In this document: one piece after another, positions 1 through 12,091 of the stretch
How the letters are laid out: every line of letters begins with the position of its first letter
Position numbering within the stretch: the stretch's first letter is position 1
Assembly (NCBI RefSeq): GCF_001411555.2
Contig: NC_049909.1
Span: 19,392,623 to 19,456,622, forward strand
Direction of reading: 5' to 3'
Length of the DNA: 64,000 nucleotides
From: Juglans regia
Lineage: Eukaryota > Streptophyta > Magnoliopsida > Fagales > Juglandaceae
Translations under genes and position numbers: made by a program
The notes under the pieces: model-generated
The model's input: only the letters and a program-made list of their open reading frames with translations
The model's database searches: none
Told to the model about the DNA's origin: nothing

Positions 1-1846
1 CAACAGTATTAACTGCCTCTGCCCAAAAGGTTTTTGGTAACTTAGCATTTGACAACATGCACCTAACCCTCTCAAGAATTGTTCTATTCATTCTTTCGGC
101 TAGGCCATTCTGTTGGGGTGTTTCCCTCACTGTCCTATGCCTTGCAATACCCTCTTTTTGGCAATAGTTGTTAAACTCATTTGATAAGTACTCAAGTCCA
201 TTGTCTGTCCTAAGTTTTTTAATCTTCCTCCCTACTTGATTTTCAACCAAGACTTTCCATTTCTTAAACTTGTTAAAAGTGTCACTTTTCTGTTTGAGGA
301 TATAAACCCAAACTTTCCTAGAATAGTCATCAATAAAGGATAAGAAGTAATTCCCCCCACCATGAGAACTAACCCTTGCAGGCCCCCACAAATCAGAATG
401 GATATAGTCCAAACTTTGTTTAGAAGTGTGTGTACTGAGTTTGAAGCTAACTCTAGTGGACTTGCCTAGTATACAATCTTCACAAAAGGGAAGGTCTCCT
501 AGGTCTTTGTCACCAAGTAACCCCTGTTTTTGGAGTTCATTTAAACCTTTATGGCTGACATGCCCTAATCTTTTATGCCAAAGTATAATATCATTATCCA
601 AAGATTTCTGGACAGCAGAAGCATGTCCTATAACATTCTGATCTACCAGGGTATAAAGACCATTCTTTATTTCCCCTTTCATTACTATTAAGGACCTTTT
701 AGCAACCTTTAGTACTCCAGATTCAGATTCAAAAACACAACCAGATTTGTCAAGCATTCCAAGAGAGATTAAATTTCTCTTAAGATCAGGTATGTATTTT
801 ACATCTTTTAGAATTCTTTCCACACCATCATGTAATTTTAATCTGATTGTACCAATTCCAAGAACTTTACAAGATTTATTATTTCCAAGCATAACATGTC
901 CACCATCAAACACAGAAAAAGTTTCAAACCAAGATTTACAAGGGCACATATGAAAAGAACATCCTGAATCTAAAATCCATTCATTACTAGATTCAGTCTC
1001 TGAGATACAAAGTACCTCAGCACTCTCATAGCCTTGAAATGCAACAGATGCATTTCCCTCATGTTTGAATTTATCCCTCTCTTTTGTTTTCTTTTCTGGA
1101 CAATCTTTCTTGAAATGTCCCTCTTTGTGACATAGGAAACACTTCAGTTGTTTTCCTTTTGATTTTGATATACTCTTAATTCTCTTTCCTTTAAAACCAG
1201 GTTTTTCAGATCTTCCCCTAGCCACTAATCCCTCACCAGTCTGAGTTTTAGCTTCAAAATTATTCTGAAGTTCCCTTGCATGCAATATGAATTGCACCTC
1301 ATCTAAAGACAAACTCTCTCTGCCATACATAATTGTTTCTTTTAGGTCAGCATAAGAATTGTCAAGGGAACTCAATAACAATATAGTCTGATCCTCATCA
1401 TCTATTGTGATGTCTATGTTAGCAAGATCTAGGATGATCTTGTTGGACTCATCCAGATGATCTTCAATAGACAACCCCGGAGTCATTTTAAAAGTATACA
1501 ACTTTGTCTTATTATGAAGGCAATTGGCCAGGGATTTGGTCATGTAGAGAGTTTCTAACTTTAATCAAATCCCTGCAACTGAGTCTTCATTGGCTACCTC
1601 CCGTAAGACCTTATCCCCTAAGGAAAGAATAATGGCACTGTGTGCCTTTTGTAATATTTCAGGTTTAACCCTATCAGTAATGGAGGAACTTTATTTTTCC
1701 TCTGAGGACCCCTTAGACAGCATCTTGTCCCCAAGAAGTGCATCTTGGAGACCATGCTGTACTAACAGAGTTCTCATTTTAATACGCCAGAGACCAAAAT
1801 CATTTTTTCCTGTAAATTTATCCACCTCAAACTTAGTAGAACCCAT
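1..1846 (-). pseudogene. copia gag-pol polyprotein (gag, protease, integrase), two gag stops
   Basis: Start ATG is at 1846-1844, just inside the primer binding site. In order on the minus strand: a UBN2-type gag domain; a CCHC zinc knuckle (CX2CX4HX4C, CFLCHKEGHFKKDC) near 1100-1140; an aspartic protease centre LDSG near 975; the GAG-pre-integrase region (LWHKRLGH); and an integrase with D (SDLWGP), D (RTDNG) and E (GLAERMNR). The pol part is open to the window edge. Gag carries two in-frame stops, TAA at 1693-1691 and TGA at 1567-1565. The TGA stands where this gag family normally has a Trp codon, in the AGI-W-LKLE context. The copy is therefore not translatable as one polyprotein. Confidence 0.9.
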
Positions 1847-1855
1847 CTCAACCTA

Positions 1856-1869
1856 GGCTCTAGATACCA
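1856..1869 (-). other. tRNA-iMet primer binding site
   Basis: Read on the minus strand it is TGGTATCTAGAGCC, beginning with the TGG complementary to the tRNA 3' CCA and resembling the usual copia TGGTATCAGAGC site. It lies 2 bp inside the LTR. Confidence 0.8.
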
Positions 1870-1871
1870 CT

Positions 1872-2541
1872 TGTTGTAATAAAAGTATTCTTGGAGCAAG
1901 AACACCAATAATAGCAACACGTACCAAGGATGAATCAAAGAAAAATATTTGCAGTAAATGCACCAAATCTGAAAAGAATAGAGTATAATGAAAATACCAA
2001 GAACATAAGGATTTAACGTGGTTCAATCCTTTCGGATCTACATCCATAGGGGGAACTGGCCAGAGATCATCTTATTGAAGCTTCAAATCGAAAGGCTGTA
2101 CATGTTACAAGATTCAAGTCATCAATATGACCTTAACTCTTTCAAATTACTCACTGATTTACAAGTTTCTCAAAAACCCCTTTTCTCTATCTCAAAGCCT
2201 CTCTCTGTAATGTATCCGCCTTTGCCTTATTCTCTCTTATCACTATAGTATCCATCGCAAGCCTTTTATAAGGTTGCGTAATACAAGAAGCCCTAATTCA
2301 TTTGATCAAAAGACATTTGGCCATCTAATAGCCGATGGATCCCAAAAGAGTAATGAATCAGAATTACACAAAAGGACAAAGAAGAATAAAGAATACGTGG
2401 TCACTTCTTTGACCTTTAGTTACAAGGCTTAACTAATAAAGAAACAATTACAATTTTAACCTTGTAAGAAGCAAATTAATGACGCATTGGACGTCAATTT
2501 CAAAGTTAAACTTATCAACTATTGAATTCTTTTCAGCAACA
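1872..2541 (-). repeat. 5' LTR of the copia element (670 bp)
   Basis: On the plus strand it starts TGTTG and ends CAACA, a 5-bp terminal inverted repeat of the TG..CA type. The internal side is followed by the primer binding site. The outer side abuts host exon sequence (2542 onward). Only this LTR is in the window. Confidence 0.88.
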
Positions 2542-5197
2542 CCATGCTGAACTTCTTGGTGCTGCATTTGCATACGTTCATCAAGCCATGATTCAGATAG
2601 ATGGAGAATCAGACGATCTTGGTCAGCCCAATCCTGGTTAGATTTCTATTTTAAAGTATGCACCTCTTGTTCATAGTCTTTAATTTCCCTAGCAAATTCA
2701 TCATAGAGGTGTTCCATCAACATCCTAGATTTTCTCTCTATTTCTAGCTCTTTCAGAACATTAGAAAAAGAAGATTTTACCTCAGATAGCTCCCAGGCTA
2801 ACTTTCTATGTAGGCTCTCTGATCTTTTCCTTAACTTCCTCTCATCTTCTAACTCATTTCTTACGGATTGAACTGCAACATGGATCCTATCTTGTTCCTT
2901 ACTTTTCCTAACTACTTTATCTTCTGTAATTTGCCTCATCAAGTCATCCATCTCATATCTACCAGTTTGTCTATCTCGCATCAACTCTTTAATTTTGATA
3001 CGAGATTGATCCAACTCCATTTTCAATGCTTTTATGAATGACATATTGGACACATGCTGTTCTTCCAAACTCCAGATTCGATTTAATACTTTGAGCAGTT
3101 TTGTAGATGTTTTAAGATTGTAATGTGATTCACCAACTCTTCCCCTGAAATCCAAAGAACTGGTGGGAGTGACTGCAAGGTTGTAAGGTCCCACCTGCAA
3201 GAGAAAAGCATGTGAAACTATGCAAAAAGTGCGGTGGAGAGAGAACTGATTGTGGGAGGTTAAGATATGATGTAATACTAAAGGACAAAAGGTGATGATA
3301 CTAAGACTGAAGGTTGATGAGAGAACATATGCTGCATACATTGTAAATAGTGTAAAAGTCTTTAGTGCTAACTTTATGTGGGCACATCAAACTGAAATAT
3401 ACAATATAATTTAGAAACACCTACATACTTTTGTGTATTAGTACAAGTCTATTCGCTTTATCCATTGCCCAGGGGCTACAGGTAGTGTCAATTGCTTCCC
3501 TAGACTATATTTTCTGCTTCCAATTATGCACAATAAGGGCGTTCATGTTCTTGATATTTTAAGGAAAATACATGGTTCCATAGTTTTTTACATGGTATTC
3601 AAAGGTACAAATTTGTGAATCTGGGCCATGCCTTATCAGTCTGTTTTGGACACATCATAGTCAATCTGCCTTATTCAACATGCTTAATAGTATTGTGCCC
3701 AACAAAACTAGCATTCAAACCATAATGAAATAAAAGAACAAAGAGCATTACGTTGAAAATTGTCAAAACGATCGTGGTTATTTACCTCCATGGAACTACC
3801 ATAACTTGCGGGAGATACAGGTTGCAAGGCATGATTATTCCTTTCAATGGCTCGATGATGTTGCATGAGTGATGCAGAACATGCCTTCTCAAACTGATTG
3901 CGCTGCCTGTTTGGCATGGGTAATCAGATGTCAATCAGTTACAAAAAGATAACTTGTGCTTTTGAAGTTCATCCTCGATAGGGATGCCTGAAACATGGAA
4001 GTATAGCAACTTTCATAATATGTAGAGTTGACTGGATATACTTGAGAATTGATAGTGGTACGGATGGATTTGAAAAAAATAAACGCCACTTAACTGCTCA
4101 ATTTAAAAAAACCCCATCTAATGTATACTAAATAGCATGGATAAGTTAATTAATCAAGCTGAGACAAGGTTGCACAATCAGGGCTGAAGAGCTATGTAGC
4201 ACTTTTCCATTAAGTAGAAAATCAACAATAGAACAGAAGATGTAAAACGGTTATAGTTTACCAATACGAAGAACAAACATCAGACAACCTTTACCAGTGG
4301 CCTAATAGAAAAGGGATTACAATCACATAAATCCATAATTACAATTCTATCTAAACCCAGAATAACCCAAAAAGGGTAGGGGAAGAAAACTTCCCTTAGC
4401 AAAATCGTAACATTTTCCTGCCAATCTGGATGAACAAACTAATCTATCAGAGAAAGAGCAGAGCCAAGCCTTGAACAACTTAATTGACTGGTTTAATAAC
4501 ACGAGACATTTTAAAAGTAATGCTGCATAATACAACTCTAAGAGCCATCAAAGAACCAAAAACATGCAGAAGAAAGGCCCCAAAAATTAAAACCACAAAG
4601 AGAAAGATAAACACACAATAGAAGGCTCATTCATTTACATATGACTTGCCCCAAGTATGAAAGTAGGTGTTAGGGAAAAAATAATTAAAGGTTAATTCCA
4701 AGCAACCAGAATCATGGAACTTTGGACATATCCAGAAACTCCATACATTCAATTAATCAGGACTGAAATCACAAACCTCAAATCTAGGAACAAACCAATA
4801 CCTGTTCAGGAGAACTTGGAGAATTATCAGCCAAAAAGTGGGATAGGTCCAGACCCTTGTCCCTATTGAGCTTATTATAGTGATGGTGGTGGTGGCGGTG
4901 CAATCTGAAGTCAGAACCAGCAGCACTGTTACTGACACTATGATGCATTTTAGATAGTGAAAAATAAAGGTGTCGGAACTCCCAGAAAGCCGCGGCGAGC
5001 TTTCTAGTAGAATGAGAGTTAAGAAGGTAGTCATTAATGATGGTGTCATGGGGAGGAGGAGCCCAATGTCTCCAACAGAGCACTGGAGTACATGGGCCCC
5101 CTTTTTTCCCTAGCCATATTACCCTTATCCTCAACTTTTCTCTCAAATTTTCCTCATTTTCTGCTTCCCCTTCCCCACTTTTCTCTCCCCTTTCCAT
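2542..5197 (-). pseudogene. USO1-like coiled-coil protein gene (At5g41620 type), disrupted
   Basis: Three exons are recognisable on the minus strand. Exon 1 (5197-4802) starts MERGEKSG, carries the KGGPCTP motif typical of this plant family and a His-rich stretch, and ends at a GT donor. Exon 2 (3906-3786) contains MQHHRAIERNNHALQPVSPA. Exon 3 (3194-2542) is a long coiled coil with LKVLNRIWSLEEQH. The family is a plant long coiled-coil protein annotated as intracellular transport USO1-like; its function is poorly known. Three lesions are visible. Exon 2 changes frame near 3877-3880, with LRRHV in one frame and SLMQHH in the next, fitting a 1-bp loss. TAG at 2648-2646 interrupts exon 3, although the same frame continues with family-like sequence (LILHLSESWLDERMQMQ). 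A copia LTR then starts at 2541. The 3' exons should lie left of the window. Confidence 0.82.
4802..5197 (-). CDS. exon 1 of the USO1-like gene
   Basis: ATG at 5197-5195. The exon is 396 bp and ends CCTGAACAG before a GT donor. Residues of note: acidic and charged N-terminus (EKSGEGEAENEEN), KGGPCTPVLCWRHWAPPP, then ARKL-like TRKLAAAFWE and a run of five His. It has no internal stop. It is listed separately because it may still be transcribed even though the downstream gene is broken. Confidence 0.75.
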
Positions 5198-5634
5198 TCT
5201 TTTCTATTTTTTTCCTTTTTCTAAGCTTGAAATGGTTTCTTCTCTCTCATTCTTTTTTCCTCTTTTATGAAGGGCTTTGGGAAAGATTGTTGTGATTTTT
5301 TTCGCCTTCTTGTATTTTAGTTACAGCATGTATTAACTTCTCTCTTCTTCTTCCTCTTCCTCTTCTCCTGTTCAGTCTTGATGTCCATGAACGAAAGTTA
5401 CGAAATAGGATCATGAGAATTGATCTCCATGGCCAAAATGTTTTTAAAAGAAAAAAAAAAGTACGATTTATTTAGCTCCAAAAAACATAATAAACCACGT
5501 GGTAAATAGCCCTCTGATTGCCGTAATAGGGTCGCAGTCTGCCATAACTTTTCGTGTCGTGTTTCTGAAGTTAAGCTCAACAACATGAACTTTGTAGGAC
5601 ATTGGACGATACTCTTCCCTCGGGTTGCTGTCTT
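5198..5634. promoter_or_regulatory. 5' flank of the USO1-like gene
   Basis: Pyrimidine-rich on the plus strand between about 5140 and 5370 (many CTT/TTC blocks), as expected for a GA-rich 5' leader of a minus-strand plant gene. I see no clear TATA box. Confidence 0.35.
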
Positions 5635-5637
5635 TTA

Positions 5638-6218
5638 GAGCACTCTCATTGGATTAGCTAAAGTTAAATAACAATTTTGATGAATGCAAGATAAATTTGA
5701 TTTTTGACTATTCTATTCACATAAATCTCCACATTGGAATAGCTATTTTTTTATTATATACTAATAAAATAATATAAGATGAATTTGGTTTTAATTATTC
5801 ATATTAAATCTCAACATAGATTATACATTTATTCATTATATGGTAATGAATAACTAATAATTTTAAAAATATTTAATTTTTTTAATTATTAATTTATGTA
5901 ATTTTATCATATTTTACTATTCTACTTATTATATGTTAATTAATAATCGTGTTCTTATTAAATTAATATATCACTAAGTCAAATTAATATATTAATTGTG
6001 ATAAAATATGTGATAGAAAAAAAGGGAGAGAGAAATAATTAATAAAATATGTATTTGATGTATGTACAGTAACATTCAAATTTGGAAAAACTTTTGAAAG
6101 TCACTGTAACTAAATTCCAAATATTTAAAATTTAACTAATCCAATGTGACCATATTTTACTCTTTAATAACTAAATACTCATTGAATTTAACTTTTAACT
6201 AATCCAATGAAAATGCTC
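5638..6218. mobile_element. PIF/Harbinger-like MITE, 581 bp with TTA duplications
   Basis: Terminal inverted repeats begin GAGCACTCTCATTGGATTAG at the left and end CTAATCCAATGAAAATGCTC at the right. Both sides are flanked by TTA (5635-5637 and 6219-6221), the 3-bp duplication typical of PIF/Harbinger elements. The interior is AT-rich without coding potential. Related elements appear at about 44335-44865 and 61012-61335. Confidence 0.8.
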
Positions 6219-6221
6219 TTA

Positions 6222-7091
6222 CAATAGACCATCATCCGTGTACATTCATTTTAGAGAAATAAAACACACGCATCCGTACAACTACCCCTCTGTCAATAAC
6301 TACCTCTTCTACGGACAAACCGACAAAGCTTAGGTGTGATACACTAAAATTTGATAAAAATTAAATAAATTATTAATAAATTTTTATTTTTTAATATAAT
6401 TATTATTTAAAAATTTTAAAAAATTAAATTATTTATCATATTTTATATAAAAATTATAACGATAAAATGAGATATTTTTACTATCTAAACGGTTCTCCTT
6501 ATTTATAATTTTTCATACAAAATTTATTTTAGCATTTTTCTAAATCTAAATTTAAATTTTCATAATTTGTAACATATTAATAACTAACATATGAAATAAA
6601 TAAATTTATATTATTTTTTTAAAATACAATTAATATTTTTTATGCAAAAATAACGACGATTATACTATGCATAAATTAAGCGACGAAAAAACACTCAATG
6701 CATAAAGTCATGTGTTTAAAACGAAAGGCATTAATGGATGCACTAAAAAAAAAAAGTAATACTTTATTATATTGGTCGGTTTTATATCATTTTGATATAA
6801 TGAATTTTCATGATTTTCTTATTATTAAATAACTTTATTGATTTTGTCTATTATTTTTTAATAGGATCCAATAAAATTTTAACAACATGTAAACCAAAAT
6901 CTTATTAAATTAATTTGCGTAAACGATTCTCTTATATATATATATATCACGTATTTTTAAACTTTTGCCGATTTTATAATCAATAAAAAAATATTTATTT
7001 ATAGAAAAAAGGTATAGATTCCAATAAAAAAACGTTATGGGTTCAAAAAACTGAAATTGCCTTCATTAGGAAGACGAATGATAATTAATTT
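6222..7091. other. AT-rich intergenic DNA
   Basis: No gene-like frame, RNA or clear repeat boundary seen. Poly-A/T tracts and short TA runs only. Confidence 0.6.
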
Positions 7092-7272
7092 AAGAGTATT
7101 AATAATATTATATACAGTCATAAAGTATACAAGCGTCGTATAGTTATTTTTTGAAAAAATTAAATTTATTATTAAAAAATTAAATTTTTTTATATAAATT
7201 TTTTATATATTCAACTTTTTTTAAAGTGATTATATAATACTTATATACTCATAATTATAAATATTATTTCCC
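7092..7272. repeat. short MITE (family B), copy 1
   Basis: Imperfect inverted-repeat element of about 180 bp. The ends read ACAGTCATAAAGTATACAAG and, on the other side, TATACTCATAATTATAAATA, around a central ATTATTAAAAAATTAA. The same architecture recurs at 8090, 47543 and 50331. Confidence 0.55.
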
Positions 7273-7439
7273 TTAATTTAATTAATGTACGATCGTCGGG
7301 CAAGGACTAATGAGCTAGCTTCCGCTGGGATTCATAATATTCATTATTCACCCGACCCTATTTTTTGACTGTTTGATGCCGTATATGGGACAATTGCGTC
7401 CGGTCCAGCTGGAAAATCTTTTAGTTAAGAAATGCTTTA

Positions 7440-7595
7440 GGTATAATTTTTTTTATAAAAATAAATTTATAAATTAACATAAATAAATTTGATATATTAA
7501 ATTATAAATCTATTATTATTATAAAATAGATATAATATATGAGATAAATTATGTCAATTTATAAATTTATTTTTATAATATATTTTTGTGTTTAT
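7440..7595. repeat. palindromic AT-rich MITE
   Basis: Left arm contains TATAAAAATAAATTTATAAA and the right arm TTTATAAATTTATTTTTATA, an inverted repeat of more than 20 bp around about 100 bp. Similar sequence recurs at 58340-58465 and 58616-58735. Confidence 0.55.
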
Positions 7596-7601
7596 AGTAC
7601 T

Positions 7602-7810
7602 GGCTCGTTTAAATTTAAAACTCATATCAATTCATTTTAATTCATTTCATCTCATTATTACAATTTTTTTAAATTCTCACACAAAATATAATAAACAATT
7701 CAATTTTTTCAAATCTTAAATTCTCACACAAAATATAATAAACAATTTAATTTTTATTCTACTATTCACAAATCATTTTAACTCATTTTTAAATTCAAAC
7801 AACTCGTAAC
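7602..7810. repeat. dispersed AT-rich repeat (family A), copy
   Basis: Contains the signature TTCATCTCATTATTACAATT followed by AAATTCTCACACAAAATATA, the latter partly duplicated in tandem here. It is one of about nine copies in the window, at about 10918, 13845, 53870, 54596, 59508, 59868 and 63272 in addition to this and a diverged copy at 11150. Probably a non-autonomous DNA transposon. Confidence 0.6.
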
Positions 7811-8089
7811 AACCATCTATATGCCATAACACATCCTTCACGATTTTGTTGCTACAAAAAATCAAGATTATTTACATAATTACTGCATGTCTATAAAGAT
7901 AATCATATAAGTATAATTCTTTTATAATTATTTTACAATTCATTCTATAATCAATTAATATTATTTTATTATTTTATTAAAAATAATTTGGATTTTATAT
8001 AATTCAAAACAGAAATATCTATATATATATATATATAAGAATTATAAATTTATAAGAATTATTATTTTTCTGTACTGAAACTCATTAAA

Positions 8090-8275
8090 GAGAAATGATA
8101 TTTGTAATCATGAATGTGCAAGTGCTACACAATTTTTTTGAAAAAAATGAGTAAATATAAAATTTACATACGAAAAATTTAATTTTTTAATAATAAATCT
8201 TACTTTTTTTTCAAAACGATTATATGATACGTATACACTCTGCAATTGTATTTTGCATTTCTCCTTCAAAACCAG
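8090..8275. repeat. short MITE (family B), copy 2
   Basis: Ends AGAGAAATGATATTTGTAAT and ATTGTATTTTGCATTTCTCC are inverted repeats. The centre contains TTTTTTAATAATAAA. About 186 bp, non-coding. Confidence 0.6.
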
Positions 8276-9500
8276 AGGTAGAAAGACATTGCTAAAAGAG
8301 ACAGTATAAGTGGGCCGGGAAAAGTGGGCCTAACACGTGAGTGCATGATATATCCACTGGACCGAGTTGTTATGTGTTTTCTTTGCTGCTAATTAATATG
8401 GACCCTTTACGCCATTGATGTACTTCACGTGGATCTGCACAATTTTTTTTATTTTTATTTTTCTGTTGATCATGAGATACCTTCTATTAAAAAATTATTT
8501 TTTTCACTTACATCTCTTATTTATTCATTTTTTTAAAGAGATTACGTAATGTTTACCGACTTCAAATATAATTTCTCATGACATGAAATTAATCACCACC
8601 AAATGCAGTGCCGATCGAAAATGGGATGAAAAAAAGGTGAATACGATTTGTAGAAGGGCGGTCGGAGCAAGCAACGTGTGGAGTTCATCTTATGATCATT
8701 CAAGAGGAAACTTTTCTTAAACGCATTAATAAAGTCAAGTACTCGTCAATGAATTAATCTGAGGGAAAATTAAGCCGTGCATGCATGTGAATGTAATAAT
8801 GATTCAGCACGTAACGCATAAAACATTATACAACACCAGCTTCTTCATGAGACCGAGTTCAGTAAGTTCACATGATGCATCCGCTTCGATCGGACTCATA
8901 TGGAAAAGCTTTTCCAATCTGGAAAGATCCTTTCCTCGAGAAAGAAAACAAAAAACATGGGAAATAGAATGGTTTTAGTACTACTGTTAAAAAACTCTTC
9001 AGCTTTTGTTCGAGTTTGATGTCTTGAATTAGAGATCATATACGTAATTGTTACAATATTTATTGGTATAGTTGTTATTTTTTTTATGCAAAATTCTTAG
9101 TAATTAATTACGTTAATGTTAAATTCGGATAAAACTAGAAAGAAATCTTAGAACGTCATGTACTGTCGCATTAATTAAGTTATGATGATCTCTTGTACGT
9201 GATAATTATCAAGAGCCACTTGATCAGATGTGGTGGGCCTGTGGCTCCTCGTATGAAATTGCGCCAAGGATCCCTAGAATTCTATATATATTAGAGAACA
9301 TTAGGCACCTTTCCTTACATTTTGGTGAATTTAATCTTCAAAACTAGCTAGCTTGATGTGCCACCGCACTATATATATATAACTTGATGATATATATAGA
9401 TTAATTCTATATATCGTATTATATATATATATATATATATATGCTGTCTTTTTCAAGTATTTTATACATGCACTAGCCATCCGACCGTTACAGCCAATTT
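8276..9500. other. intergenic DNA
   Basis: No supported gene. A 65-codon frame at 8781-8978 has no recognisable domain, no flanking gene structure and ordinary base composition, so I do not call it. (TA)n runs occur at about 9370-9440. Confidence 0.5.
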
Positions 9501-10174
9501 TATATGAAAAATTATATTTCTAAATTTCATACACCACACACCATCAGTTTTATAATTTTTTTAATTTTATTTTCTTATCAATATATATATGTACGGTCGA
9601 TGGATCACCTTTTTCAATTAATCGTTTTTTATTAGATTTCAAAACGTCATGCATATGCGTACCGAATCTACCACCCTATTACTTTTCCCACTTGCATACA
9701 AATTTTTTTTTTTTTTAAATCACTTTTGACTTTAATTAATTTATTCATTATTTGTGAGACACGTGGAGTATTTTCCAGCTCCTAGATTAGATGTCCTGAG
9801 CAAGAGATTTGAGGTCATGATGAACAAAACTGTATGCAGCCTTATAATTAGGCAACGTACATTATCAAGGAACAGGTCCTAATTAAGCTACCTCTTAATT
9901 AATTTCTTTTATTTTTCTTTATTCACATGCCACAAAATGGGCTGTATATATAAAATGAGCATGGCTATTCATAAGCTCATACACTACATATCATAATTTT
10001 TTTTATTTATTTTTTATTTTTTTAAAGTTTTTTTTTATTTTATTATTCTTAAAATAATTGAATTATTTTACTCATAATTCATATACTATACATTTGATAA
10101 GAAAATAAAATTAAAAAAATTATAAAACTGATGGTGTGTGGTGTATGAAACTTAGAAATAAAATTTTTCATATA
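9501..10174. repeat. long inverted repeat, 80-bp arms (9501-9580 and 10095-10174)
   Basis: The two arms are near-perfect reverse complements, including the block CATACACCACACACCATCAG on one side and its complement on the other. They are separated by about 514 bp. The right arm is itself the end of a MITE-like unit (about 9972-10170) whose other end reads CTCATACACTACATATCATA. Transcription across the pair would give a long hairpin. Confidence 0.75.
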
Positions 10175-12091
10175 TATATATATATGGTACTAATTATTGT
10201 GATAATATATATATATATATATATATTAAATCTTCATCTTAATTTTATTTTATTTTATTACGTACATGTGATAGCTAGCTAGCTAGCGCTTCCGCCAAAT
10301 AGCTAGACAGAATGAAGCAATATTTCATTATCATTCAATAAATTCCATAGATTCCACTCCTATTAATGCGGACATTAATTATTGTCATCTTGTCTGTATA
10401 GATCGGAGTTGATCAATTGAACAAGGAGGTCTATCTAGCTAGCATCTACCATGTTCGTCAACCAAGTTTGTTCAGCGATCGTAACGTGATTAATTGATTA
10501 GTGGCCGGGGAAAACTGGATCAGATCAATTCAAAAGAATTAGGCAAATTAGTGTTTGTTCCTGAACACTTCCTGCATGAGCTAGTTCATGCTGCTAAGGT
10601 TATCTAAGCCATGCATGATCAGGTAGTTACTGAAACTATCTCCCTCATAATCGACACAAGATTCAGACTAGTTAATGCATGCATGGTAGATTAGATTACA
10701 GAAGTGAATTAACCTTCAATTAAATAAATAAGGGAGCCTATCCTAATCCAATCAGGTTCTAAAATACTGATGAAGAGAGATTACGTTGTTTAATTAATCG
10801 GTGAATCGAGCTCATGAGCTGTTCAATCCTTGTTAATTTGTTGTTTAAGCCGTTCAATTTCCCACAAGCAAAGTCAGCATTATCCCCTTTTTCTGCCTAT
10901 CCGATCACCATCTAAGGCTTCGTATATTTTCAATAAAATGAGTTGAGATAAAAGTTAAAAATTAAATAAAATATTATTAATTTTTTAATATTATTTTTGT
11001 TTTAAAATTTTAAAAAATTGAATTGTTTATTATATTTTATATAAAAATTTAAAAAAATTGTAATGATCAATTATATGAAACGAGTTGAGAGAAGTTATGA
11101 AAACAAACGAGACTGACGGTAGTACTCATCATGCATGTGCCATTAATTAGGTTGTATTTGAATGTAGTTGAATTAAGTTTTGAATAATAATAGTATTTTG
11201 TGAGTTTTATTGATATGAGTTTATCTTTTTTAGATTGTGATGAGTTTAACCTTTTTATGAAAATTTGAAAAAATAGTGGATTCCATCAGTGATTGCTTTG
11301 AAATGAATTGAGATGAGTTAAGTTTGATTTAAACTTCAACATGAACCAAACATAGCTTAATAAACACTATTATTTATAGATTTCTAGTTATTATAAAATT
11401 TAGAGATATTCGTGTCCCACTATGATTAGAATAAAGGTGTTCTTGTCCCACTGTGTCTTATTAATTAAGTGATAATATTTGAATTAGTCTAAACTCATAT
11501 GGGTGTGTGGGACATAGAGTTTTAATAAAACTCTTACACAAACTTCAACATGAACCAAACATAGCTTAATAAACTCAATTATTTATCACCAAAGAAAGAA
11601 AAAACACTTCGTAAAATTGGAATTATTTATAGCGGTTTTGATTAAGGGCCAATAAAAAATCATAATAGGTTGTTTTTTATATCTTTAACTTGACTTCACT
11701 GAGAAACTCATTCAATCTTTAATTACGCGACTAATACTAATAATTTAAGTCACGAGATGAATTCATATTCTAATTTTAACTCGAGACCTAGAAGGTACGT
11801 ACCATATTATTTGGAAGTAACTCAATGACCATGCATGCATTTATAAGTCAAGTAATACACCACACTCTCATATTATTTTAATCATATTAAATAATATGTG
11901 GCACATTCATCACCATTAAATGATAAAGAAACTTGTAATAAATGATCATTTAATAATGATAAATATGCCACATCATACTTAGTGGGATGAAAGTGAAATG
12001 GTAGTATAGTGTATAGAATTTTCTTTGTAAGTCCCGGCCCATTGTTAATAATAAATTGTTCATTTAAGTGGTAAATATTATATCCTGTATT
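10175..12091. other. AT-rich intergenic DNA with family A repeats
   Basis: Contains a family A copy (about 10918-11105), a diverged one (about 11150-11345) and a 34-bp direct repeat (11332-11365 and 11541-11574, starting AACTTCAACATGAACC). No gene seen. Confidence 0.5.

Larger units (their letters stand above)
1..2541 (-). mobile_element. Ty1/copia retrotransposon, 5' part, truncated by window edge
   Basis: Element on the minus strand. The 5' LTR (1872-2541), a primer binding site and the gag-protease-integrase part of the polyprotein are present. Reverse transcriptase, RNase H and the 3' LTR lie beyond position 1. The LTR ends are TGTTG and CAACA as read on the plus strand. The element has landed in a coding exon of the USO1-like gene: the host reading frame runs directly up to position 2542. 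The target-site duplication cannot be confirmed because the other end is outside the window. Confidence 0.93.

Noticed and set aside
5037..5295. Overlapping Phe/Ser-rich plus-strand frames
   Set aside because: Reverse of the GA-rich leader and first exon of the USO1-like gene.
8781..8978. 65-codon open frame
   Set aside because: No domain, no gene structure, no conservation visible; typical of chance frames in this DNA.
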